In this document: positions 12,601 through 21,800 of the stretch, in pieces
Numbering within the stretch: position 1 is the stretch's first letter
Layout: each line of letters begins with the position of its first letter
Assembly: GCA_964036665.1 (NCBI GenBank)
Contig: OZ038526.1
Location: 33,418,001 to 33,482,000 of the forward strand
Direction: 5' to 3'
Source of the DNA: Gordius sp. MW1
Taxonomy: Eukaryota > Nematomorpha > Gordioida > Gordea > Gordiidae
Length of the DNA: 64,000 bases
Made by a program: the position numbers and the translations under genes
Notes under the pieces: generated by a model
Told to the model about the DNA's origin: nothing
Seen by the model: the letters and a program-made list of their open reading frames with translations, nothing else
The model's database searches: none

Positions 12601-15600
12601 CACTTTCCAAGTAACCCTTTTTGTGAGGATGCACCGAGTCAACTAAGTTATCCTTCATATGAGCCAACGAATCGAGTGATGATTGGAAGTAACTCTTTTG
12701 TTTATGACCAGTAGCATAATCTCTCATGCCAACCAGGTATTGTCCGACCAGATCAACTATGGCGTGAGCATCGTGAGTACTGGCATCCGATAGTCTTTTA
12801 ACGGCTTCTTGAATCATGTCGTTGGTCGAATCGACATAGGCTTTACTTTCGTAATATTTGTCAGAGATGGTTTCGCCGAGACTATTTTTCCGCTTTTTCA
12901 CGTGAACAAAGTCGGCCAACTGGTCGTTCATATTGATGAGGGACTTTCTGGTGCCGTCTAAGATGGACTGGATGTCATTATGCGATTTGGCTCCCGACAA
13001 TTTATGAGCCGTTTCCAACAAGGTATTTTTCGCACTTTCAATGTAACCCGGTTTGTGGGGATAAACTGTATCGACGATGCTATCCTTGAGGTTTCCCAGA
13101 GAATCGTAAGCACTTTCCAAGTAACCCTTTTTGTGAGGATGCACCGAGTCAACTAAGTTATCCTTCATATGAGCCAACGAATCGAGTGATGATTGGAAGT
13201 AACTCTTTTGTTTATGACCAGTAGCATAATCTCTCATGCCAACCAGGTATTGTCCGACCAGATCAACTATGGCGTGAGCATCGTGAGTACTGGCATCCGA
13301 TAGTCTTTTTACGGCTTCTTGAATCATGTCGTTGGTCGAATCGATATAGGCTTTACTTTCGTAATATTTGTCGGAGATGGTTTCGCCGAGACTATTTTTC
13401 CGCCTTTTCACGTGAACAAAGTCGGCCAACTGTTCGTTCATATTGATGAGGGACTTTCTGGTGCCGTCTAAGATGGACTGGATGTCATTATGCGATTTGG
13501 CTCCCGACAATTTATGAGCCGTTTCCAACAAGGTATTTTTCGAACTTTCAATGTAACCCGGTTTGTGAGGATAAACTGTATCGACGATGCTATCCTTGAG
13601 GTTTCCCAGAGAATCGTAAGCACTTTCCAAGTAACCCTTTTTGTGAGGATGCACCGAGTCAACTAAGTTATCCTTCATATGAGCCAACGAATCGAGTGAT
13701 GATTGGAAGTAACTCTTTTGTTTATGACCAGTAGCATAATCTCTCATGCCAACCAGGTATTGTCCGACCAGATCAACTATGGCGTGAGCATCGTGAGTAC
13801 TGGCATCCGATAGTCTTTTTACGGCTTCTTGAATCATGCCGTTGGTCGAATCGATATAGGCTTTACTTTCGTAATATTTGTCAGAGATGGTTTCGCCGAG
13901 ACTATTTTTCCGCTTTTTCACGTGAACAAAGTCGGCTAACTGGTCGTTCATATTGATGAGGGACTTTCTGGTGCCGTCTAAGATGGACTGGATGTCATTA
14001 TGCGATTTGGCTCCCGACAATTTATGAGCCGTTTCCAACAAGGTGTTTTTCGCACTTTCAATGTAACCCGGTTTGTGGGGATAAACTGTATGGACGATGC
14101 TATCCTTGAGGTTTCCCAGAGAATCGTAAGCACTTTCCAAGTAACCCTTTTTGTGAGGATGCACCGAGTCAACTAAGTTATCCTTCATATGAGCCAACGA
14201 ATCGAGTGATGATTGGAAGTAACTCTTTTGTTTATGACTAGTAGCATAATCTCTCATGCCAACCAGGTATTGTCCGACCAGATCAACTATGGCGTGAGCA
14301 TCGTGAGTACTGGCATCCGATAGTCTTTTTACGGCTTCTTGAATCATGTCGTTGGTCGAATCGACATAGGCTTTACTTTCGTAATATTTGTCAGAGATGG
14401 TTTCGCCGAGACTATTTTTCCGCTTTTTCACGTGAACAAAGTCGGCCAACTGGTCGTTCATATTGATGAGGGACTTTCTGGTGCCGTCTAAGATGGACTG
14501 GATGTCATTATGCGATTTGGCTCCCGACAATTTATGAGCCGTTTCCAACAAGGTATTTTTCGCACTTTCAATGTAACCCGGTTTGTGGGGATAAACTGTA
14601 TCGACGATGCTATCCTTGAGGTTTCCCAGAGAATCGTAAGCACTTTCCAAGTAACCCTTTTTGTGAGGATGCACCGAGTCAACTAGGTTATCCTTCATAT
14701 GAGCCAACGAATCGAGTGATGATTGGAAGTAACTCTTTTGTTTATGACCAGTAGCATAATCTCTCATGCCAACCAGGTATTGTCCGACCAGATCAACTAT
14801 GGCGTGAGCATCGTGAGTACTGGCATCCGATAGTCTTTTTACGGCTTCTTGAATCATGTCGTTGGTCGAATCGACATAGGCTTTACTTTCGTAATATTTG
14901 TCAGAGATGGTTTCGCCGAGACTATTTTTCCGCTTTTTCACGTGAACAAAGTCGGCCAACTGGTCGTTCATATTGATGAGGGACTTTCTGGTGCCGTCTA
15001 AGATGGACTGGATGTCATTATGCGATTTGGCTCCCGACAATTTATGAGCCGTTTCCAACAAGGTATTTTTCGCACTTTCAATGTAACCCGGTTTGTGGGG
15101 ATAAACTGTATCGACGATGCTATCCTTGAGGTTTCCCAGAGAATCGTAAGCACTTTCCAAGTAACCCTTTTTGTGAGGATGCACCGAGTCAACTAGGTTA
15201 TCCTTCATATGAGCCAACGAATCGAGTGATGATTGGAAGTAACTCTTTTGTTTATGACCAGTAGCATAATCTCTCATGCCAACCAGGTATTGTCCGACCA
15301 GATCAACTATGGCGTGAGCATCGTGAGTACTGGCATCCGATAGTCTTTTTACGGCTTCTTGAATCATGCCGTTGGTCGAATCGATATATGCTTTACTTTC
15401 GTAATATTTGTCAGAGATGGTTTCGCCGAGACTATTTTTCCGCTTTTTCACGTGAACAAAGTCGGCTAACTGGTCGTTCATATTGATGAGGGACTTTCTG
15501 GTGCCGTCTAAGATGGACTGGATGTCATTATGCGATTTGGCTCCCGACAATTTATGAGCCGTTTCCAACAAGGTGTTTTTCGCACTTTCAATGTAACCCG

Positions 15601-17983
15601 GTTTGTGGGGATAAACTGTATGGACGATGCTATCCTTGAGGTTTCCCAGAGAATCGTAAGCACTTTCCAAGTAACCCTTTTTGTGAGGATGCACCGAGTC
15701 AACTAAGTTATCCTTCATATGAGCCAACGAATCGAGTGATGATTGGAAGTAACTCTTTTGTTTATGACCAGTAGCATAATCTCTCATGCCAACCAGGTAT
15801 TGTCCGACCAGATCAACTATGGCGTGAGCATCGTGAGTACTGGCATCCGATAGTCTTTTTACGGCTTCTTGAATCATGTCGTTGGTCGAATCGACATAGG
15901 CTTTACTTTCGTAATATTTGTCAGAGATGGTTTCGCCGAGACTATTTTTCCGCTTTTTCACGTGAACAAAGTCGGCCAACTGGTCGTTCATATTGATGAG
16001 GGACTTTCTGGTGCCGTCTAAGATGGACTGGATGTCATTATGCGATTTGGCTCCCGACAATTTATGAGCCGTTTCCAACAAGGTATTTTTCGCACTTTCA
16101 ATGTAACCCGGTTTGTGGGGATAAACTGTATCGACGATGCTATCCTTGAGGTTTCCCAGAGAATCGTAAGCACTTTCCAAGTAACCCTTTTTGTGAGGAT
16201 GCACCGAGTCAACTAAGTTATCCTTCATATGAGCCAACGAATCGAGTGATGATTGGAAGTAATTCTTTTGTTTATGACCAGTAGCATAATCTCTCATGCC
16301 AACCAGGTATTGTCCGACCAGATCAACTATGGCGTGAGCATCGTGAGTACTGGCATCCGATAGTCTTTTTACGGCTTCTTGAATCATGTCGTTGGTCGAA
16401 TCGATATAGGCTTTACTTTCGTAATATTTGTCGGAGATGGTTTCGCCGAGACTATTTTTCCGCTTTTTCACGTGAACAAAGTCGGCCAACTGGTCGTTCA
16501 TATTGATGAGGGACTTTCTGGTGCCGTCTAAGATGGACTGGATGTCATTATGCGATTTGGCTCCCGACAATTTATGAGCCGTTTCCAACAAGGTATTTTT
16601 CGCACTTTCAATGTAACCCGGTTTGTGGGGATAAACTGTATCGACGATGCTATCCTTGAGGTTTCCCAGAGAATCGTAAGCACTTTCCAAGTAACCCTTT
16701 TTGTGAGGATGCACCGAGTCAACTAAGTTATCCTTCATATGAGCCAACGAATCGAGTGATGATTGGAAGTAACTCTTTTGTTTATGACCAGTGGCATAAT
16801 CTCTCATGCCAACCAGGTATTGTCCGACCAAATCAACTATGGCGTGAGCATCGTGAGCACTGGCATCAGATAGTCTTTTTACGGCTTCTTGTATCATGTC
16901 GTTGGTCGAATCGATATAGGCTTTACTTTCATAATATTTGTCGGAGATGGTTTCGCCGAGACTATTTTTCCTCTTTTTCACGTGAACAAAGTCGGCCAAC
17001 TGGTCGTTCATATTGATGAGGGACTTTCTGGTGCCGTCTAAGATAGACTGGATGTCATTATGCGATTTGGCTCCCGACAATTTATGCGCAGTAGAATATA
17101 TTAAATTCTTGGCCCCTTCCAAATAACTCATTTGGTTTTGAAAGAAAGAAACGGGTAACAAATCAATCGCACTTTGCAGGTAACCTTTGTGCGCTGGATG
17201 ATGTAGTTTAGAGAGACTATTTTTATATGTCGATAATAAATCCCCCGACCTTTCAAAATAACTTTTAGGATGTTCATCGGTTAGATAGTGTTTCATACCA
17301 AGAAGGTATTGAGCTACCTGATCTACAATGAAGTTATGCTCTTCTGGATTTCCATGCAATAACCGTTTGCTCGCTTCTTGTATTAACGCTAACGTCGAGT
17401 CAAGGTATTTCTTCCCTTGATAATACTGATCAGTCACTTTTTCTCCTAAATCATTTATTCGTTTATGATCCTTGCTAAACGCGGTTAAGTGCGGATTTAG
17501 GCGAGAAATAGCATCCCGCAAACTTGACAACAGTACACCATTCTGATCGCTCTTTCCTTTGACTAAATCAATTTTTTGTGCTGCAGAAGTAATGAGATGT
17601 TTAACTTGACCGTAATAATCTGAATCTTGTTTTGAATCCCTTTCGTAAGCCCGGTAACCCATGAGGGAAGCTAAGGGAATGTACGGCAAAACGAATCTTT
17701 TCACCTTTCCAAAAAGTCCATCCCTTTGACTCTTAAGATTTTCATGCATCTGACGCTCCTTCAGATCAGGTACCACCTTAATACTCTCACCGTCATTGGA
17801 GAACATGCCGATAGTATCCACAACATTCTCTAACACTCCTTTATTTTCGTCACTTTTCTCTTCCAACACCTTGGCAAAATCTATTTGATCGGGTGGCTTA
17901 GTTTGACCTTCGATGGCACTCTTGATGCTATCAAAAACGGCTTCCTTCCCTTCGTGCAATTTATCCTCCAACGTTTGCCTACA
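9611..17983 (-). CDS. Giant tandem-repeat protein (about 2,790 residues, 170-residue repeats), function unknown
   Basis: One unbroken frame of about 8.37 kb encodes a hydrophilic, Lys/His/Asp-rich, predicted helical protein. The N-terminal about 290 residues are unique or only distantly repeat-like, and include FVLPYIPLASLMGYRAYERD. Next come about 14 copies of a 170-residue unit (landmarks SLGETISDKYYESKAY, AIVDLVGQYLVGMRDYA, KGYLESAYDSLGNLKD, TVYPHKPGYIES). The C-terminal about 150 residues are diverged and end KLKKYKKYWIK. I see no transmembrane segment, catalytic motif or named domain. No ATG opens the frame: an in-frame TGA lies upstream, and the first codon after a TGTAG splice acceptor (exon from about 17983) precedes TTG GAG GAT. 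The true start is therefore probably in an unfound upstream exon, or at the first in-frame Met at 17804-17806. AATAAA overlaps the stop. Neither fold nor role is recognised; a structural, secreted-polyprotein or stress-protectant role would be a guess. Confidence 0.85.
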   Translation of the reverse strand, partial: CRQTLEDKLHEGKEAVFDSIKSAIEGQTKPPDQIDFAKVLEEKSDENKGVLENVVDTIGMFSNDGESIKVVPDLKERQMHENLKSQRDGLFGKVKRFVLPYIPLASLMGYRAYERDSKQDSDYYGQVKHLITSAAQKIDLVKGKSDQNGVLLSSLRDAISRLNPHLTAFSKDHKRINDLGEKVTDQYYQGKKYLDSTLALIQEASKRLLHGNPEEHNFIVDQVAQYLLGMKHYLTDEHPKSYFERSGDLLSTYKNSLSKLHHPAHKGYLQSAIDLLPVSFFQNQMSYLEGAKNLIYSTAHKLSGAKSHNDIQSILDGTRKSLINMNDQLADFVHVKKRKNSLGETISDKYYESKAYIDSTNDMIQEAVKRLSDASAHDAHAIVDLVGQYLVGMRDYATGHKQKSYFQSSLDSLAHMKDNLVDSVHPHKKGYLESAYDSLGNLKDSIVDTVYPHKPGYIESAKNTLLETAHKLSGAKSHNDIQSILDGTRKSLINMNDQLADFVHVKKRKNSLGETISDKYYESKAYIDSTNDMIQEAVKRLSDASTHDAHAIVDLVGQYLVGMRDYATGHKQKNYFQSSLDSLAHMKDNLVDSVHPHKKGYLESAYDSLGNLKDSIVDTVYPHKPGYIESAKNTLLETAHKLSGAKSHNDIQSILDGTRKSLINMNDQLADFVHVKKRKNSLGETISDKYYESKAYVDSTNDMIQEAVKRLSDASTHDAHAIVDLVGQYLVGMRDYATGHKQKSYFQSSLDSLAHMKDNLVDSVHPHKKGYLESAYDSLGNLKDSIVHTVYPHKPGYIESAKNTLLETAHKLSGAKSHNDIQSILDGTRKSLINMNDQLADFVHVKKRKNSLGETISDKYYESKAYIDSTNGMIQEAVKRLSDASTHDAHAIVDLVGQYLVGMRDYATGHKQKSYFQSSLDSLAHMKDNLVDSVHPHKKGYLESAYDSLGNLKDSIVDTVYPHKPGYIESAKNTLLETAHKLSGAKSHNDIQSILDGTRKSLINMNDQLADFVHVKKRKNSLGETISDKYYESKAYVDSTNDMIQEAVKRLSDASTHDAHAIVDLVGQYLVGMRDYATGHKQKSYFQSSLDSLAHMKDNLVDSVHPHKKGYLESAYDSLGNLKDSIVDTVYPHKPGYIESAKNTLLETAHKLSGAKSHNDIQSILDGTRKSLINMNDQLADFVHVKKRKNSLGETISDKYYESKAYVDSTNDMIQEAVKRLSDASTHDAHAIVDLVGQYLVGMRDYATSHKQKSYFQSSLDSLAHMKDNLVDSVHPHKKGYLESAYDSLGNLKDSIVHTVYPHKPGYIESAKNTLLETAHKLSGAKSHNDIQSILDGTRKSLINMNDQLADFVHVKKRKNSLGETISDKYYESKAYIDSTNGMIQEAVKRLSDASTHDAHAIVDLVGQYLVGMRDYATGHKQKSYFQSSLDSLAHMKDNLVDSVHPHKKGYLESAYDSLGNLKDSIVDTVYPHKPGYIESSKNTLLETAHKLSGAKSHNDIQSILDGTRKSLINMNEQLADFVHVKRRKNSLGETISDKYYESKAYIDSTNDMIQEAVKRLSDASTHDAHAIVDLVGQYLVGMRDYATGHKQKSYFQSSLDSLAHMKDNLVDSVHPHKKGYLESAYDSLGNLKDSIVDTVYPHKPGYIESAKNTLLETAHKLSGAKSHNDIQSILDGTRKSLINMNDQLADFVHVKKRKNSLGETISDKYYESKAYVDSTNDMIQEAVKRLSDASTHDAHAIVDLVGQYLVGMRDYATGHKQKSYFQSSLDSLAHMKDNLVDSVHPHKKGYLESAYDSLGNLKDSIVDTVYPHKPGYIESAKNTLLETAHKLSGAKSHNDIQSILDSTRKSLINMNDQLADFVHVKKRKNSLGETISDKYYESKAYIDSTNDMIQEAVKRLSDASTHDAHAIVDLVGQYLVGMRDYATGHKQKSYFQSSLDSLAHMKDNLVDSVHPHKKGYLESAYDSLGNLKDSIVDTVYPHKPGYIESAKNTLLETAHKLSGAKSHNDIQSILDGTRKSLINMNDQLADFVHVKKRKNSLGETISDKYYESKAYVDSTNDMIQEAVKRLSDASTHDAHAIVDLVGQYLVGMRDYATGHKQKSYFQSSLDSLAHMKDNLVDSVHPHKKGYLESSYDSLGNLKDSIVDTVYPHKPGYIESAKNTLLETAHKLSGAKSHNDIQSILDGTRKSLINMNDQLADFVHVKKRKNSLGETISDKYYESKAYIDSTNGMIQEAVKRLSDASTHDAHAIVDLVGQYLVGMRDYATGHKQKSYFQSSLDSLAHMKDNIVDSVHPDKKGYLERAYDSLGNLKDNIVDTVYPHKPGYIESAKNTLLETAHKLSGAKSHNDIQSILDGTRKSLINMNDQLADFVHVKKRKNSLGETISDKYYESKAYIDSTNDMIQEAVKRLSDASTHDAHAIVDLVGQYLVGMRDYATGHKQKSYFQSSLDSLAHMKDNLVDSVHPHKKGYLESAYDSLGNLKDSIVHTVYPHKPGYIESAKNTLLETAHKLSGAKSHNDIQSILDSTRKSLINMNDQLADFVHVKKRKNSLGETISDKYYESKAYIDSTNDMIQEAVKRLSDASTHDAHAIVDLVGQYLIGMRDYATGHKQKSYFQSSLDSLAHMRDNIVDSVHPHKKGYLESTYDTFEHVKESIVGKLHPHHKGIYEKTIDSLYNYKLFLFSRYLSKNNEGYASKILNVLSDVKDSILDTICPPRKGQSTRIIFNDIKDKILDSIYYYSGYKRSTSLYSRVSDKLRNYPKLLFSKPQENSFLDHIAIKLKKYKKYWIK
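10051..17085 (-). repeat. In-frame 510-bp tandem repeat array (about 14 units)
   Basis: The marker TTTCGCCGAGACTATTTTTC recurs at 10321, 10831, 11341 and so on to 16951, exactly every 510 bp, 14 times. Units differ at only a few positions each. 510 is divisible by three, so unit gain or loss keeps the frame. Homology fades before about 10051 and stops abruptly after 17085, where a much more diverged older unit (17086-17560) continues. Confidence 0.97.
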
Positions 17984-18000
17984 TTTTAATATGTAACTTC

Positions 18001-18815
18001 AACTTTATGATCACATAAAACGCTTTTAAGAAAATTTAAATGCCGATAAAAACTTTAAACATTTTTACTGCTTGCCGCTTTATAATATACGTTTATCAAT
18101 AACAAGGTAATACTAACACTGGGCCCCTTGAATTACAGTCAAAGCACCTTAATGCAACAGCACATGCTAAAAAATTAAAAATAAAGAAAAAAGCAACAGC
18201 AAGAAATATCAATAAGTTTATTATTACGAGTCAAAGTAGCGAAAAATATAAGATAACGTGAAATTTAAGCACCGGTATTGTACATGTGAAAATAAGAAAT
18301 AAGCGTAAGAAATTGAGTTGAGCATTTTTAAGAAATAGTGTAAGCGATTAGAACATATGTAAAGTTTAAAAAGTTTTGAAAGGGAAGACAGCCTGAAATT
18401 TATGAAAGCCATAAGACGGGGAAAAGCAATGCATTTTTTTAGAAATCTGTACCTATTATGAAGGCTTGATAACTTCCTGGGTTGACATATAAATTATTAA
18501 CATTAGCTCGAGTAGGCGCATTGATTAAAATCGCTATTTGTCAACTAGACCACGAATTTCGGCGTATAGCCCTCAAACACTTTGAGTCTATTACACTAAA
18601 ATTTGTGTCTAGTTTAATAACAGCGATTAAGATCAAAGAGCAAACACGAGTTATAATGCCAAAAATTCGTTTTGTAGAACCTAAAAAGTTATTCAAGCCT
18701 TGATTATAGTTCAAAATCTCGAAAAGCTGCTTTAAGCTAATATCACGACTAGAGTAGGGTAAAGCCACTGCGCCAAAAGTAATTTTTTTGATGTATTATG
18801 GGGGACTAGTCATCG
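18001..18815. other. Spacer between the beta-lactamase-like gene and the giant repeat gene
   Basis: About 0.8 kb between two co-oriented genes. It should contain the missing first exon of the giant gene. A 62-codon minus-strand frame starting MAFINFRLSSLSKLFK (18412-18224) lies here, but it has no convincing donor joining it to the acceptor near 17983. Confidence 0.4.
18060..18130 (-). promoter_or_regulatory. Possible TATA region upstream of the giant repeat gene
   Basis: On the minus strand, CGTATATTATAAAGCGG lies about 100 bp upstream of the proposed splice acceptor. A TATA-like element here would leave room only for a very short first exon, and no ATG followed by a good donor is evident. 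Weak evidence only. Confidence 0.2.
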
Positions 18816-18817
18816 GT

Positions 18818-21800
18818 TTAGTCGTCACTGTAAGGTGCATGTATGCGATTTATAATGGCGCACCTTCCCCTAGCCTTCCTCGTGGCAGCGGAATTAATGG
18901 ATTTGTACAAGGCTTTAACCAAGTTGTGACCACGCATATCGTTGAGTTGATCGTTAGCTATGGTATTGGTTAGGTAGGCGTATCCGAGGTTTTCTTCAGG
19001 ATCCGCGAAAGCCAATTGTAACCCGTGCCCGGGAAATCCGAAATTGACCTTACCCTATCGCGAGTTCAACAAAAAATCTTTAGTGTTATTTCATAATTTA
19101 TCATGCATAGATATCATAAATTTATGTATAGTAACCTCGAATTTGAATTAGAGGGGGAAATTATGATTTGGGGAGGGGCAAAATAATAATTTTTGAAATT
19201 TTAGCCATATTTATATTAAATTTAAAAAGAATTTTTGTATTTAAGAGGGGGGCAGCTGCCCCTTTCTGCCTCCCTCTGGCTACGCCCATGATGCAACATA
19301 TATATAGCCACTGGGCAAAAACTATTTGAGATACAAAAGAAAACGTCCTATTTCTGTTTCTAAAATAACCAGTCTCATATCTATATTAATATATGATGCG
19401 TCTGGAGAATGAGCAAAAACTCCTTAAACTTTGCTCTCAATCTAGGGCCAACGCCAACTGGTGACTAGTATTGGGCTGGGTTTTGTTTGGTCGACCATTG
19501 GTTTAACTAAGATTAAAGGTCGACTCTGGTAGCTTATAGGTCGACTAAAAAAACAGGCCAAAAAATGGTTGGAAGTTTAATCGAGTAAAACCAAAGGTCA
19601 ACCAAACAAAACCCAGCCGTTTTTATAACACTCCTCTTAACGAATCTTACATAGTTAAATTAAAACATAGAGTTCCCACGTCATTTAAAAGACACAAGAG
19701 TTAAGTCTATGTGATATATAGGAATTACAAATGGGTTCGGTATCAGAACGAAACCCGTGCCCAGGGCAAATTTGTAGAGTGTGCCCATAATGACATCTTT
19801 TTCGCAAGTGGGAGATGTTTCGTTTCGAAAGCGTTCGATCGTTTTAGGGTCTAAGAAATCAAATAAAATGTACACAACCTATCATTCAATCAATTAAATT
19901 TTTTCAAACAGGGTAGAGAACTGCACGGGTGACAAAAATTCTGAAATGTCTTCAGGTCGGGTTGAAAATTTAAAAGGCTTTCGGGTCGGGTACTGGAAAT
20001 TTTAAAAGGCTTTCGGGTCGGGTTCGGGTTGAAAAAAGGTGACTTTGCAGTTCTCTAAAACAGGGTAACACCTAATGGTTTAAAAAGGCGAGCAAACCTT
20101 AATAAATAAAATTCCATGCCTTTCTTGTTTCCATGATTATATAAAAATTGACGCAAACGAGACTGTACTCTAGCGCTTGTAAAAATTCACTTATCTCATG
20201 AAGGAATTGAGATAAAAGGCTGTGTTAATATTACCCATAAGAGTTTTGCCTTCGTAGGTTCCCCCGTTGGCTAGTATGCCATACACTTTGGCTATACTTC
20301 TAGCGGTGCCCAATCCAACCACCGAAGGGAAATTGAGTGCTCGAACCTCGGGTTTGTTAAGCGCCAACGATTGCGACTACAAAAGAAAAAAAATATATAA
20401 AGACATTTCGAAGCTACAAGCACACCCATCCTCACCTACCTTTATAATTTCATAACAGATAATACTCTAATTTTAATTAATATATTCTCCTGTGTCGATT
20501 ACCATCAATTTTTAGACTTGGAGAGACAAAAACAACAACAACAAAAAAAAAAAGAACACCGACACAAAGCTCCAAAAATGCGCGACCTACTCCGCCTTAC
20601 CCTAAGCCTAACTATCGTTAAAGATTCAACATGGCAGATTGGATAACTCGACTGCCATTCACATAGCGTGATACAACAAAGGAATTTCGTAGAAAGCGTT
20701 TTAATCGACCGCGTCAAGCCCAAAAAACAAACAAACAAAATCAACGACCATCCAATTTCATTACCACAAGCCCATACATCCACACATATTTTTATATTAT
20801 TCACTATGTCTACCTACCCGTTCAATACTCAAAACTATAATTTGTTAAGCACAGTTATTATATTTATATATTAAATAACTCTGTTCCCCCTTTTTCTCTT
20901 ATTATTTAGCTATATACTTTTTTCGCACCTTTTTCCCATCTCCATATGTATCTACTCTATTCTTATAAAAAACATCCATCCCTACAATCGCTATTGTTAA
21001 TTTCTCGCTATAACCAGTTTTTGTAATTTTTTTTTTTTTTGTATCTATATCATCGTTGTTATAATCACTTTACTTCATTTTTATTTTTTGAGACTTCATC
21101 TTCTCCTTTTTTTTTTTTTTTTTTCCTGAAGATGGACTACAAGTGTCCGAAATATTGCGTTCCATTTCCCTCTACCTACGCTATCAATCCAAATCCACCG
21201 TATTTATACAATGAAATTTATATAAACGGATTGAAAATTATTGATTATATATGTGAAAAACGCTTTCAAAAAATGATCATGTATTTCAACCCATAGACTA
21301 ATACACTGTTGATTCCCTTTTAAAGAGTTTTCCACATTTTGGCATCCATTTTGAAAAGTGAAACATGAATTTTGGCCAATTCACATGGTTTGATGAATTT
21401 TTAAAATCGTTATAATGATTAAAATGGGTTGTTTCATAAGACCAATGATTATTATCCTAAACAATCCATCGCTATACAAACTCTACTTCACTTATCAAAA
21501 TGGCGGTCGTTTTTTGCAACACTTTTGCTGCGTTAAAAAAATAAGAGATAAGCAGTCTATTAGTCTATGATTCCAACACATAAAAGCATTTTTAAAGCAA
21601 AAACTCGTGCAAAAATTTAGTATTGAAAGAAAAGATATTGAACGACGAGATTTTAAAGCTAGTTAAATGTCGAATGTCTATTAAATTTCGAACTAAATAG
21701 CCATTTAAATTCAAAGACGACTGTACTACCTTAACGATGAAATCGGGATTCAGGAGGGTCTTTTTAGTCATGGAATTGGAATAAATCATGAGGCCGAACC

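Noticed and set aside
10408..16722. A ladder of identical 64-codon minus-strand frames and scattered plus-strand frames across the repeat array
   Set aside because: They are other-frame shadows of the 510-bp units; the main frame is continuous through all of them.
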